From the NCBI GenBank assembly GCA_039197765.1, contig JBCCTX010000135.1, positions 1 to 19,555 of the forward strand: 19,555 nt of DNA, given 5' to 3'. Source of the stretch: JBCCTX01 sp039197765. Lineage in GTDB: Bacteria > Bacteroidota > Bacteroidia > J057. Each line of letters starts with the position of its first letter. The first letter of the stretch is position 1. A model generated the notes under the pieces. That model saw nothing but the letters and a program-made list of their open reading frames with translations, had not been told where the DNA came from and searched no databases. A program made the translations under genes and the position numbers. Of the stretch, positions 6,756-15,072 are shown piece after piece.

Positions 6756-6771
6756 GAATTAACCTTAATTC
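6756..6771. promoter_or_regulatory. Perfect palindrome between divergent genes (candidate operator)
   Basis: GAATTAA-CC-TTAATTC is a 7-2-7 perfect inverted repeat. It lies 7 bp before the lipoprotein start at 6779 and 79 bp from the start of the divergent glycosyltransferase gene. The 2-nt spacer is too short for an RNA hairpin loop, so a DNA-binding dimer site is more plausible. AT-rich chance palindromes of this length are possible. Confidence 0.3.
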
Positions 6772-6778
6772 AGCAACA

Positions 6779-7609
6779 ATGAAACATTTCACATTTCCAC
6801 GAATTTGGCAGTTTATAAGCTGTCTGGTGTTACTCGCAATAGCCAGCTGTTCTGACGAAGAAAACCCAACTATTGAATCGGGGGATTGGGATCCAGCAGT
6901 TATATCTTCCATTTTAGAAGCCCAAGGAGAGTTTGACGATGCATTTTGGGTATCTAATCAAGCAGTAGGCTCAGTAGGTCCTCGAAATAGCGATGACCTT
7001 TGTGCAAGTATTTCCCTAGATTCTGATAGAAGAAACCTGGTGGTAGACTTTGGGGAAGGGTGTACAGGCCTAGATGGGATCAGTCGCTCCGGTAAGATGC
7101 TTATTAGCTTTCTTTCCTTAAGTGTAGACGAAGGAATTGCTTATGGGTTAAGCTTTGAGAATTTTTCTGTAGATGGAAGCACCCTCAATGGTACGTTAGA
7201 AGTAACAGGTTTCAGGCGCAATGACGACGACCAATTATTTTTCGAAGTGGAAATCAAAGATGGAAGGGTAGACCTCGCAGATGGAAGGAGTATTACCCAT
7301 AGCTCGATACGCACGTTCACCTGGACAGTAGGAGAGGATGATGACGACGATAACATTTTTGAGTATATAGGCTCTGCTCAGGGAACAACCTTGGATGGCG
7401 TGAGCTATGATATTTCTTTTTCAAGTCCACTGGTCCTAAAAGCAGAATGTTTTGATGAGGGCTTGGCTTTTGCTTCCTCTGGACTGTTACAAATCAATTT
7501 ATCCAGCTTAGAGGGAGAGGTGACGGTGGACTTTGGGGATGGCTCCTGTGATGCTATCGCAGATTGGGCTTACCTCGACCAAAGTGGTACCCTTAATTTG
7601 AGAAACTAA
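6779..7609 (+). CDS. Exported lipoprotein of unknown function with two VDFGxGxC motifs
   Basis: A 276-residue protein with a lipoprotein signal peptide: hydrophobic residues 11-23, then the lipobox I-A-S-C24. SDEE follows the Cys, and acidic residues there fit the Bacteroidota signal for export to the cell surface. The mature part is rich in Asp, Gly and Ser and beta-like. A motif recurs near both ends, VDFGEGC (89-95) and VDFGDGSC (250-257), each followed by a Ser-Gly-x-hydrophobic strand (SGKMLISF, SGTLNL), suggesting two related beta domains. A run of acidic residues (EDDDDDN) lies between them and could bind cations. I recognise the pattern as a common Bacteroidota lipoprotein type but know no function for it. 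It is divergent from the glycosyltransferase gene (101 bp apart). The ATG at 6779 is the natural start for the signal peptide. Confidence 0.85.
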   Translation: MKHFTFPRIWQFISCLVLLAIASCSDEENPTIESGDWDPAVISSILEAQGEFDDAFWVSNQAVGSVGPRNSDDLCASISLDSDRRNLVVDFGEGCTGLDGISRSGKMLISFLSLSVDEGIAYGLSFENFSVDGSTLNGTLEVTGFRRNDDDQLFFEVEIKDGRVDLADGRSITHSSIRTFTWTVGEDDDDDNIFEYIGSAQGTTLDGVSYDISFSSPLVLKAECFDEGLAFASSGLLQINLSSLEGEVTVDFGDGSCDAIADWAYLDQSGTLNLRN

Positions 7610-7615
7610 AACTAG

Positions 7616-7747
7616 AAGTCAGGGGAGAGAGGTCAGAAGAGGGAATACCCAAGCCAATAGGTTAACAACTGAAAGGTAAAGGAAATTGTCTCTCTTCTTT
7701 TCTCTCGCCTCTGGATTCTCTTGTCTCTTCTTCTAAGTATTTTTTTT
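7616..7747 (+). terminator. Long imperfect hairpin followed by T8, possible terminator
   Basis: A purine-rich arm (7616-7641, GGGGAGAGAGG core) is complementary at 19 of 26 positions to a pyrimidine-rich arm (7692-7717), with a 50-nt loop. A run of eight T follows at 7740-7747, 22 nt after the second arm. It lies between the lipoprotein stop (7609) and the prenyl synthase start (7759). The distance from stem to T-run is longer than normal for an intrinsic terminator, so this is tentative. The pyrimidine tract 7689-7735 could instead be part of the next gene's leader. Confidence 0.35.
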
Positions 7748-7758
7748 AACTTCGACGC

Positions 7759-8730
7759 ATGACAGATAGTGCGAGCCTGCGTCAACTTATAGATGCACAT
7801 TTTCAATCCCTTAGGTTAGGAGAAAAACAACCCCAGAAGCTATACCAGCCTATGGAATATATTCTTTCTCTTAAAGCCAAACGCATGCGTCCCATTCTTA
7901 CCTTGCTGTCCTATCAGGTAGTTTCTGGAAGGTCATTTCAAGAAGCGATGGACCTTGCTACAGCCATAGAGCTATTCCACAATTTCACCCTGATGCATGA
8001 TGATATCATGGACAGTGCACCAGTTAGAAGAGGTAAAGCATCCGTTCATACAGTTTGGGATGAAAATGTTGCTATACTATCGGGAGATGCACTTTTTGCG
8101 TACTCTATCGGTTTAGTGGGCAAGGGATTTCCAGGGCTGGCTTTCCAATTAACACAGGAGTTTTCAAATGTTTCGTTGTTGGTATGTGAAGGTCAACAAG
8201 AGGATATGGATCTTGCAGATAAAGAAGAAGTGTGTATTGAAGACTACTTGGAAATGATCCGGAAGAAGACGGCTACTTTACTTGGGGCTTGTATGAGTAT
8301 GGGAGCTATGGCTGCAAAAGCCGAGATGTCCTTAGTGGAGAAATTTCGCGAGTTTGGGGAGGCCATGGGATTGGCCTTTCAACTTCAGGACGATCTAATG
8401 GATGCATTTCCGCCTCAAAATTTTGGCAAACAAATTGGAGGAGATATTCTAGAGAGAAAAAAGACCTATCTGTATCTCAAAGCCTTGGAACTTGCAGATC
8501 CTTCTTCGAAAGACATGCTTATGTCTCTGTATCGGGAGCCGGGAGGTACGGATGGAAAAGTTGAAGAAGTGCTAACTATTTTCCGAAACCTGGATGTAAA
8601 GCAACATACAGAAAAACTCATCCAACATTATTTTGAATCCGCTCGTACAATCGGTACTCAGATCGCTGAACAGGTTGATTTTAACCCGATAAAAACGTAT
8701 TTACAGGAAATCTCTAAAAGAAAGTGGTAG
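7759..8730 (+). CDS. Polyprenyl diphosphate synthase (short-chain, GGPP-type by motif)
   Basis: Condenses isopentenyl diphosphate with an allylic diphosphate to build linear isoprenoids in the cytosol. The 323-residue length is typical. Both aspartate-rich motifs are intact: D81-D-I-M-D85 (within HDDIMDSAPVRRGKASVH) and D211-D-L-M-D215 (FQLQDDLMD), followed by FGKQIGGDILERKKTYL. The first motif has the DDxxD spacing without the two-residue insert of bacterial farnesyl diphosphate synthases. Phe76, five residues before it, is an aromatic at the chain-length position, which argues against very long products. A C20 geranylgeranyl-type product is my best inference; ordinary octaprenyl synthases usually have a small residue there. 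The start ATG at 7759 gives the usual N-terminus. The stop codon abuts the next gene, so the two are very likely co-transcribed. Confidence 0.93.
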   Translation: MTDSASLRQLIDAHFQSLRLGEKQPQKLYQPMEYILSLKAKRMRPILTLLSYQVVSGRSFQEAMDLATAIELFHNFTLMHDDIMDSAPVRRGKASVHTVWDENVAILSGDALFAYSIGLVGKGFPGLAFQLTQEFSNVSLLVCEGQQEDMDLADKEEVCIEDYLEMIRKKTATLLGACMSMGAMAAKAEMSLVEKFREFGEAMGLAFQLQDDLMDAFPPQNFGKQIGGDILERKKTYLYLKALELADPSSKDMLMSLYREPGGTDGKVEEVLTIFRNLDVKQHTEKLIQHYFESARTIGTQIAEQVDFNPIKTYLQEISKRKW

Positions 8731-9354
8731 ATGGACGACTTAGTTTATTTGATGAGCAAGGCTCCAGTAGCCGCGACAATATTTGTGATTACCCTCATTA
8801 CGAGCTTCAGAGCTTTTAATGACTCTGTCTTGCGTGCAAACTTTATGTTTAACCCCTATCGGATTGCGCGTAACAAAGAATACAATCGCTTTTTGACGCA
8901 TGGCCTTATCCATGCTGACACCATGCATTTGGCATTTAATATGCTCACGTATTACTTCTTTGCGTTCTATTTTGAGCAATTTATCGGTCACTGGCAGTTT
9001 GCAGTATTCTATCTAGCTGCCTTGATTTTGAGTTCAGCCACTTCCTATGTAAAACACAAAGATAACCCTTCCTACAACGCACTGGGTGCTTCTGGAGCTG
9101 TGAGCGCCGTGGTGTTGGGAATCATTATGTTTCGGCCCGACCTTGAATTATTGCTGTTCTTCGCCATCCCAATGCCCGGTTGGCTTTTTGCTATTTTATA
9201 CATAGGCTATAGCCAATATGCTAGCCGAAAGGCCAATGACAACATAGGCCACGAAGCCCACCTTTGGGGAGCCCTCGCGGGCATCGTGCTAACACTTATC
9301 ATTAGACCGGACGTTACGGAAAACATTAAAGGCTTTCTACAAACCGCTTTTTGA
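8731..9354 (+). CDS. Rhomboid family intramembrane serine protease
   Basis: A 207-residue polytopic inner-membrane protein predicted to cut substrate helices within the membrane. The catalytic dyad is visible: Ser121 in the GASG motif (ALGASGAVSAV) and His177 in GHEAHLWGALAG. H66-x3-N70 (HLAFNML) in the second membrane segment, after FLTHGLIHAD, supplies the conserved His and Asn of the family. The topology fits the minimal six-helix core, with the first helix at about residues 11-27 and no extra domain. It starts on the base after the prenyl synthase stop codon (TAGATG junction), so translation is probably coupled, although no functional link between the two is obvious. Natural substrates are unknown. 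Downstream lies composite repeat copy B. Confidence 0.94.
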   Translation: MDDLVYLMSKAPVAATIFVITLITSFRAFNDSVLRANFMFNPYRIARNKEYNRFLTHGLIHADTMHLAFNMLTYYFFAFYFEQFIGHWQFAVFYLAALILSSATSYVKHKDNPSYNALGASGAVSAVVLGIIMFRPDLELLLFFAIPMPGWLFAILYIGYSQYASRKANDNIGHEAHLWGALAGIVLTLIIRPDVTENIKGFLQTAF

Positions 9355-9371
9355 TAAATATGCGGCATAGG

Positions 9372-9560
9372 TGAATGGTCCACAGCCCATGGTAACCTTG
9401 AAAATGGTCCGAGTAAAGTAGTCCGTATTAAGGTGGTCGATAGTCCAAAGTAACCTTTGATCGGAGGAAATGGTCCGTGGTAATGTAGTCGGTGGTCCGT
9501 AGTAACCTTTGATAGGGTAGTCCGTGGTAAGGTAGTCGGTAGTCCATGGTAACCTTTGAT
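9372..9560 (+). repeat. Composite repeat copy B: degenerate 47-bp-type tandem units
   Basis: Four units ending in AACCTTTGAT or a variant (9394, 9452, 9504, 9551), with periods of 58, 52 and 47 bp: the first two are degraded and the last two regular. Positions 9469-9513 are identical to 4436-4480 of copy A. The last unit (9514-9560) reads like copy A unit 2 at its ends and unit 3 in its middle. The orientation is the same as copy A, and the setting is again between a plus-strand gene end (rhomboid, 9354) and a minus-strand gene end (9696). Confidence 0.92.
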
Positions 9561-9572
9561 ACGAGATCAAAG
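9554..9572 (+). other. Conserved stem-loop closing the repeat (copy B)
   Basis: CTTTGAT (9554-9560), ACGAG loop, ATCAAAG (9566-9572): the same 7-bp hairpin as in copy A at 4568-4586. Identity between the copies continues for 16 bp after the last repeat unit (9561-9576 against 4575-4590). Confidence 0.68.
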
Positions 9573-9581
9573 TACATTTTC

Positions 9582-9635
9582 AAACCTCAAACTTTTGCCC
9601 CTTTTTAAGGGGTTGGGGTTCTTTCCCTCAAACCT
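9582..9635. repeat. Distal module of copy B: single heptamer plus GC hairpin
   Basis: One AAACCTC unit (9582-9588), then AAACTTTTG, then the hairpin CCCCTT-TTT-AAGGGG (9598-9612), then TTGGGGTT and one more AAACCT. This matches 4682-4732 of copy A with a single substitution, but lacks the 13-unit expansion. The hairpin lies between convergent genes and could help termination. The remaining 60 bp to the next gene (9636-9695) are not repeated elsewhere in the window, and I see nothing else in them. Confidence 0.85.
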
Positions 9636-9695
9636 TTTACCCCGCTTCACCACCCTATCTAGAGGGATTACAGGGAGTCTGGATTGGGGCTCCTC

Positions 9696-11273
9696 CTAAT
9701 CTTTTATCCCCCCTTTTCCCAAGCGAAAATTCAGATAAAACTCCATAGGAGTAGGTCCATTAAGAAGGACAGAGGTACGGCGCTGACTAGGGGCAAAAGA
9801 GGTGATTTTGTCAGGTCTAGAGCCAGTTTGTACCCATCGGACAATGGGAACTTTTAGCTGTAACTGAACAGTGCCCAAATTGACACCTAGACCTGAAAGA
9901 ATTTCATAGGAAAAATACATTTTATCTAATGAAACAGGTTCATCTACAGAATTAGGTTCTGGAGAATATCTGCTTAACCCCATAGTACCCTGGATTCCAT
10001 TCATCCACTCTACATGTGCGCCAATAGGGCTTGAAAGGGATAGGTTTACTCCAAAACTGGACCAGTTCTCGCTCACGTTTATGCTGTCCGCTTCCCAACG
10101 ATTGGAACGAATCCCCCCAAATACTCCTGCAAGAATGCGTCCCTTACCCGAAGGAAGTAAAGGGCCACTCACAGGGCTTAAGAACTGTAGGTTGGCACCT
10201 ATTCCAGATCGCCCATCGTTGCTGAAATGTACTATAGGGGAAACTCCCAAGCGTACAGGATATGGACTATGGGAGGGTTCTGGTTGGGAAATTTCAGGTA
10301 AGGGACTGATTGTATTTTGTTGTTCTGTAGGTCCTTGCACAATCTGCATACCCGCCTGAACACTATCTTCTGGAGATTCCCAGACTTGGTTAGGCTCAAA
10401 GTTTTGGGTACAACAGGCAACTTCCCGAATATTGACTTTTGGGTCTCCTGTTTGAATAAAAACGAGGTTATTTAAGGAAGAAGTTCTGAATGTACTGGCA
10501 ACTTGGGTATTGATTTCGGAACTCATATAAGAGAGTTCCTGATCAGAAGTTTGGCTACACCCACAATGAAGGGTATAAGTAAGGGATAGGTTCCACGTTA
10601 TCTTAGGATATTCCATTGATTGAAAAAGTAGAGATACTTGTTCAACTTCCTTGCAGAATTCATTTTCCTCCGATTTTTCAACCAGGACAATCGGTGCAAA
10701 ATCTACAGGCTTACTGGTCGAACTTTCCGGCCTTCTAGACCGGAATGGAGAGAGTAAGTAAAAAATATCTTGGACAAGCGTTTCTTCTTCTTTGGTGAGT
10801 TTCTTTGGATGTAGGAAAGTAAATTGATCACGGAAAGATTTGAAATCAGGGGAATTCCCTATTACGCTCAAAGCGTATTGTGCACTGGGCAGAGGTGTAT
10901 TTTGCATTTCAGGCATCATGGCCTCGAGTTGGTAGGACTTGATCTGTAGCTGTTCTAATACACTCATAAAGCCCGGTTGGGAAGGATTTTGCAGGTCATA
11001 AATCTGAGGAATTTCAAAGGTTTCTTCCTGAAGCAAGTATAAATAGTTGGAAAACATCTCCTGGCCATAAAAGAGACAGGGTAAACTTTTATCAAATCTA
11101 GCGTCCAACACAGCAGGAGGAAGGGGAGAATGAACCACATGATTGATTATGCCTTCAAGCAAGGAATTACTTTCCCCCGAAAATGAAAATGAGCTGCGGT
11201 GTTGCGCCCACAACCCAGAGAAAATTAGAGTAAGTTTCAAGCAAAGAAATAGCCTTCGAAACCCTGATTTCAT
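9696..11273 (-). CDS. Exported protein of unknown function, probable outer-membrane association
   Basis: A 525-residue protein that I do not recognise. It begins with a clear signal peptide (FRRLFLCLKLTLIFSGLWAQ, cleavage probably around residue 23-24) and has no lipobox. Residues ~25-330 form a soluble region with five conspicuous cysteines: C207, C237-G-C239 and the adjacent pair C287-C288. A low-complexity Pro/Ser/Glu/Gln stretch (about 300-338) links to a C-terminal part (about 340-525) of alternating beta segments with aromatic residues, ending in MEFYLNFRLGKGG. That ending resembles the last strands of outer-membrane barrels or PorP-like proteins, but no family can be named. The ATG at 11273 fits the signal peptide. 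The gene is divergent from susC across 549 bp and its 3' end faces composite repeat copy B. Confidence 0.75.
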   Translation of the reverse strand: MKSGFRRLFLCLKLTLIFSGLWAQHRSSFSFSGESNSLLEGIINHVVHSPLPPAVLDARFDKSLPCLFYGQEMFSNYLYLLQEETFEIPQIYDLQNPSQPGFMSVLEQLQIKSYQLEAMMPEMQNTPLPSAQYALSVIGNSPDFKSFRDQFTFLHPKKLTKEEETLVQDIFYLLSPFRSRRPESSTSKPVDFAPIVLVEKSEENEFCKEVEQVSLLFQSMEYPKITWNLSLTYTLHCGCSQTSDQELSYMSSEINTQVASTFRTSSLNNLVFIQTGDPKVNIREVACCTQNFEPNQVWESPEDSVQAGMQIVQGPTEQQNTISPLPEISQPEPSHSPYPVRLGVSPIVHFSNDGRSGIGANLQFLSPVSGPLLPSGKGRILAGVFGGIRSNRWEADSINVSENWSSFGVNLSLSSPIGAHVEWMNGIQGTMGLSRYSPEPNSVDEPVSLDKMYFSYEILSGLGVNLGTVQLQLKVPIVRWVQTGSRPDKITSFAPSQRRTSVLLNGPTPMEFYLNFRLGKGGIKD

Positions 11274-11822
11274 AAGAACAAAATTTTACGCGGACTAAAC
11301 CACTTGCCACGCGTAGTAAATAGTACAGTTATTAGGCAATTCATGATAAAATAAATATACACCGAAATAATAATTAATGAGGGTTGCGGGAAAGGTTAGA
11401 AATATGGGATGGAGCGATGAAACCTGACCCTCAATGCGAAAATTTTTTTTGCGCCGCCTTTTCCCAAACATTTACGTTAGGGAAGAAAGGTCTTTACGGA
11501 AAAAATACCTAAGGGTTTCCAAAAAGCTTGCGTTCGATAAGTTTCGGGGATATTCATGAAAAACCAAATAGGAAAGAAAGAAAAACTCCTTCCCTTTTTT
11601 AGGGGGGTAAATTCCTCAAACCCCAAAATTTTCTTGAGCAAAGGGCCAAAAACTGTAAAAAAAATCGACCTATCAGCGTCGCTAGTTATTTTTTTACAAC
11701 TTTTTGGATGAAAAATTCATGAAATAGCTGTTAAGTTTTCATAATTTTTTATTTTTACGATTCCTAAACCTACAAAAGTCAAGTTCTTTCTCGTTTATCA
11801 ACTAATCTAAACTGTATTACTA
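11274..11822. other. 549-bp divergent intergenic region upstream of the SusC operon
   Basis: No gene is supported here. The region is AT-rich, with several A and T runs. It must hold the promoters of both the minus-strand gene at 11273 and susC at 11823, but no confident Bacteroidota promoter stands out. A weak candidate is TTG at 11704-11706 with TAGCTGTT at 11725-11732. A small CCCT/AGGG hairpin lies near 11592-11604, and an AT-rich stem-loop at 11711-11749 is listed separately. I find no sigma-factor gene, anti-sigma gene or riboswitch pattern. Confidence 0.6.
11711..11749 (+). promoter_or_regulatory. AT-rich stem-loop upstream of susC
   Basis: AAAAATTCATGAAA (11711-11724) pairs with TTTCATAATTTTT (11737-11749) with one bulged base and a 12-nt loop. 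It lies 73 bp upstream of the susC start and could be part of a 5' leader or a binding site. Being AT-only apart from two pairs, it may be chance. Confidence 0.3.
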
Positions 11823-14800
11823 ATGAAAAAACATCTTCTATTAGTAACCCTCAGTTTGTTTATGCTTTCAGCAATGATAGCTCAAACAAGTCTGACGGGT
11901 ACTGTAACTGATTCCGATGGAGCCCCTATTATGGGAGCCGCGGTTCTTTTGCAGGGAACAACCACAGGTGCATATACCGATAAAGACGGTAATTACACCT
12001 TATCTGCTCCCAGCGATGCCACAACTTTAGTTTTCACTTACGTGGGTAAAAGAACTGTTGAGGAGCTCATAAGCGGTCGTAGCACTATTGATGTAGCAAT
12101 GGAAGCCAGTGCACTTGAACTCGAGGAGGTCGTTGTGACCGGCTTGGGTATCAAAAAGGAGAAAAAAGCGCTGGGCTATGGTGTATCCACCATTAGCAAT
12201 GATGCAATCCAAGGACGCCAGGAGCAAGACATTGCACGTATCCTTCGTGGAAAAGCTACTGGGGTAAACATCGTACAGACTTCTGGTCTTTCAGGATCTG
12301 GTACAAACGTTATTATTCGTGGTTATTCTTCTATTACGGGTGATAACCAACCCTTATTTATTGTAGATGGTATTCCCATCAACACCAGCACAAACTCTAC
12401 TGGATTCAACCAGGGAGGTGCAACGGCTTCCAGCCGCTTTTTGGATTTGGACCCCAACAATATTGAGGAGGTTTCTATCCTGAAAGGGCTGAGTGCGACT
12501 GTACTCTACGGAGAGGCAGGTCGTAATGGAGTAATTTTGATTACTACCAAAAATGGATCTGGTGGAGCCAACGCCAATAAGAAGTTGGAAATTACTGTGA
12601 ACCAGCAGGTATCTCGGACAGAGATCGCTAACCTGCCAGATTACCAAGATACTTATGGTAATGGCTTTAACGCTGGATTTGGATGGTTCTTCTCTAACTG
12701 GGGAGCTGCATTTAATGACTTGAATCCTTCTTCTTATGGAGGTGACTACCAAGGAGAAAGAAATGGTCAGGTATTAATTACCCACCCGTATGATCAGGCT
12801 CAGTATAACGATGACCTGCCCCAGTTCATTGGTGCAGAGTATCCTTACCAGCCTTATCCCGGTGTAGAGGACTTCTTCTCTGATCCTGGACTTACCTCAA
12901 ATACATCTGTTTCTATCCAGAGTAAGTTGGGTAACAATTCTTCTATCAGTGCAACCTATAGTTACCTGAATGACGAAGGGTTTACACCTGACTTGGATGA
13001 GAGCAAAGGAGGTGGACCTTCGAACTTTATCGAGAAGCACAACTTCGGTTTGGGAGCTCAAACCAAATTGGCTAATGGATTAAAGATCAAGGGATCTTTT
13101 AACTACGTAGACTCTGACAGAAAAGCTCCTCTTACTGCACCTGCATTTGGTGGTGATGGTAATGGACTTTTTGCTGCACTTCTTTTCACCCCTAGATCTA
13201 TGGATTTGATGGGATTGCCTTACGATTCTCCTATTGATGGATCTAATGTATACTACCGTAGAGGTGCCCCCATTCAGAATCCTCGCTGGACCCTGAACAA
13301 TGCAGGAGAAACAGAAAATATTTCTCGTTTCATCAGTACGATGGAACTTTCTTACGAGCTCACTCCTTGGTTGACTGCTTTGTATCGTTTGGGTGTTGAC
13401 CGCTACACACAGACCAATGTGAACTTCATCAACAGAAATGGAGCACAGGTTCCTGATGGTCAAATGCAAACACGTGTATTCAAGGAGAATGTAACAGACC
13501 AACTGTTGAACTTTCTCTACAACTTCCAATTGAGTGAGGACTTCACCTTAGATGGAATCTTGGGAGCTAACCTAAGAAGGCAAGAAGGTGTCTTTAACGG
13601 ACTTTTCAGTAGCAACCAGTTTGTATTCGGAATTATCAACCACCAGAATTTCATCGACGATCAGTCTGGATCTGGGTTCCAAGAAGAAAATACATTGGGA
13701 GTATATGCTACTACCACCTTAGGATTCAAGAATTTCCTATACTTGAGTGGTCAGGCACGTAATGACTGGACATCTACTTTGGAGTCCAATAACAACTCTA
13801 TTTTCTATCCTTCTGCTAGTTTATCCTTCATTCCTACAGAAGCAATTCCTGGACTTCAAAACAACAGCATAGTTAATTATTTAAAACTACGTGTAGGGTT
13901 TGGTACCTCTGCGGGGTATCCTGATCCTTATCAGACGCGTAACATCCTGGCTACTGGTGTAAACCAGTTTGTAACACAGGGAGGAGCAGTTGTTAACACC
14001 AATGAGGTTTCTGACCAGTTGGGTAACCCAGACCTTCAGCGTGAGCTTCACCGCGAGTACGAAGGAGGTATCGAAGCCCGCTTCTTCAATAGCCGCGTAG
14101 GACTTGATATTTCTGTTTATGATAGGAATTCAAGCGACTTGATCATCAACCAGCAGCTCGATCCTGCTACTGGATTTACCAATACAACTGTAAATGCTGC
14201 TGAGGTTGAGAACAGAGGAATCGAGGCAAGCTTAGACCTTACACCTGTCTCTACAGGAGACTTCCAGTGGAATATTACGTTGAATTACACCAGAAATATT
14301 TCTGAAGTAATTAAGATTGCTGACGGAGTAGATCAAATTCAGATTGCCGGATTTACCACCTTAGGTAACTACGCATTTGAAGGAGAGCCTTATGGGGTAA
14401 TGTTTGGAGAAACTTTCTTGAAGGATGAAGAGTCTGGCCGTTACATCGTAGATGGAGCTGGAAACTACCAGTCTTCTGGAAACTTTGGTATCATTGGAGA
14501 TCCAAACCCAGACTTCCAGGCAAACTGGATTAACAACATCTCTTGGAAAGGACTCTCTTTTGGATTCCAGTGGCAGTATATCTCAGGAGGAGACGTAAGT
14601 TCTTCTACTATCCAAGCCTTGATGGCACGTGGAAACACAGTGGATACAGATGTTGACCGTAACCTTCCGCTTGTACTACCTGGCTTGAAGCAGCTTCCAG
14701 ACGGTACCTTGGTTGAGAATGATATTCAGACCTATATTGGTGATTCTTTCTTCCGTGCCTACTTCTTCGCAGATGAAGGTGGGGTATTTGATGGAACAGT

Positions 14801-15047
14801 TATTCGTCTGAGAGAGATTTCTCTTTCCTACATATTGCCGCAAGCTCTGATTGATAATACACCTTTCGGAAGAGTCGGTATCACTTTCTCTGGGGAAAAC
14901 CTATGGTACAATGCACCTAACTTCCCAGAAGGAATCAACTTTGACCCTGAGGTATTGAGTTTGGGTGTAGGAAATGGTCGCGGATTTGACTTCCGTACAG
15001 CTCCTACCGCTAAGAGATATGGTGTAGCATTAAACCTCACATTCTAG
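11823..15047 (+). CDS. SusC/RagA-type TonB-linked outer-membrane transporter
   Basis: A 1074-residue TonB-dependent outer-membrane channel that imports a ligand captured by its SusD partner. Order of parts: signal peptide (1-20, ending SAMIA before QTS); a carboxypeptidase-regulatory-like beta-sandwich (about 22-95, LTGTVTDSDGAPIMGAAV...GAYTDKDGNYTL); a TonB-box-like stretch (LELEEVVVTGLG, about 98-109); a plug domain with the SusC signatures ARILRGKATGVNIV, NVIIRGYSSITGDNQPLFIVDGIP and ILKGLSATVLYGEAGRNGVILITTKNG; then a 22-strand-type barrel ending in the C-terminal aromatic strand KRYGVALNLTF. It has no extra N-terminal FecR-interacting (STN) domain, so direct anti-sigma signalling is not suggested. 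The stop is doubled (TAGTAG). Codon choice favours GGA/GGT, CCT and TCT more than the neighbouring genes, consistent with strong expression. SusD follows after 82 bp. The ligand is unknown. Confidence 0.97.
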   Translation: MKKHLLLVTLSLFMLSAMIAQTSLTGTVTDSDGAPIMGAAVLLQGTTTGAYTDKDGNYTLSAPSDATTLVFTYVGKRTVEELISGRSTIDVAMEASALELEEVVVTGLGIKKEKKALGYGVSTISNDAIQGRQEQDIARILRGKATGVNIVQTSGLSGSGTNVIIRGYSSITGDNQPLFIVDGIPINTSTNSTGFNQGGATASSRFLDLDPNNIEEVSILKGLSATVLYGEAGRNGVILITTKNGSGGANANKKLEITVNQQVSRTEIANLPDYQDTYGNGFNAGFGWFFSNWGAAFNDLNPSSYGGDYQGERNGQVLITHPYDQAQYNDDLPQFIGAEYPYQPYPGVEDFFSDPGLTSNTSVSIQSKLGNNSSISATYSYLNDEGFTPDLDESKGGGPSNFIEKHNFGLGAQTKLANGLKIKGSFNYVDSDRKAPLTAPAFGGDGNGLFAALLFTPRSMDLMGLPYDSPIDGSNVYYRRGAPIQNPRWTLNNAGETENISRFISTMELSYELTPWLTALYRLGVDRYTQTNVNFINRNGAQVPDGQMQTRVFKENVTDQLLNFLYNFQLSEDFTLDGILGANLRRQEGVFNGLFSSNQFVFGIINHQNFIDDQSGSGFQEENTLGVYATTTLGFKNFLYLSGQARNDWTSTLESNNNSIFYPSASLSFIPTEAIPGLQNNSIVNYLKLRVGFGTSAGYPDPYQTRNILATGVNQFVTQGGAVVNTNEVSDQLGNPDLQRELHREYEGGIEARFFNSRVGLDISVYDRNSSDLIINQQLDPATGFTNTTVNAAEVENRGIEASLDLTPVSTGDFQWNITLNYTRNISEVIKIADGVDQIQIAGFTTLGNYAFEGEPYGVMFGETFLKDEESGRYIVDGAGNYQSSGNFGIIGDPNPDFQANWINNISWKGLSFGFQWQYISGGDVSSSTIQALMARGNTVDTDVDRNLPLVLPGLKQLPDGTLVENDIQTYIGDSFFRAYFFADEGGVFDGTVIRLREISLSYILPQALIDNTPFGRVGITFSGENLWYNAPNFPEGINFDPEVLSLGVGNGRGFDFRTAPTAKRYGVALNLTF

Positions 15048-15072
15048 TAGTTATTACAAGTTGAAAGCAAAA

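Noticed and set aside
11586..11632. Third, decayed copy of the composite repeat (CCCTTTTTTAGGGGGG followed by TTCCTCAAACCCC)
   Set aside because: Similarity to the hairpin module is limited to short homopolymer-rich pieces, and no 47-bp unit or heptamer array is present.
11646..11697. Terminator or small RNA end near CGAC...GTCG followed by T7
   Set aside because: The stem is only 4 bp with an 8-nt loop, too weak to support.
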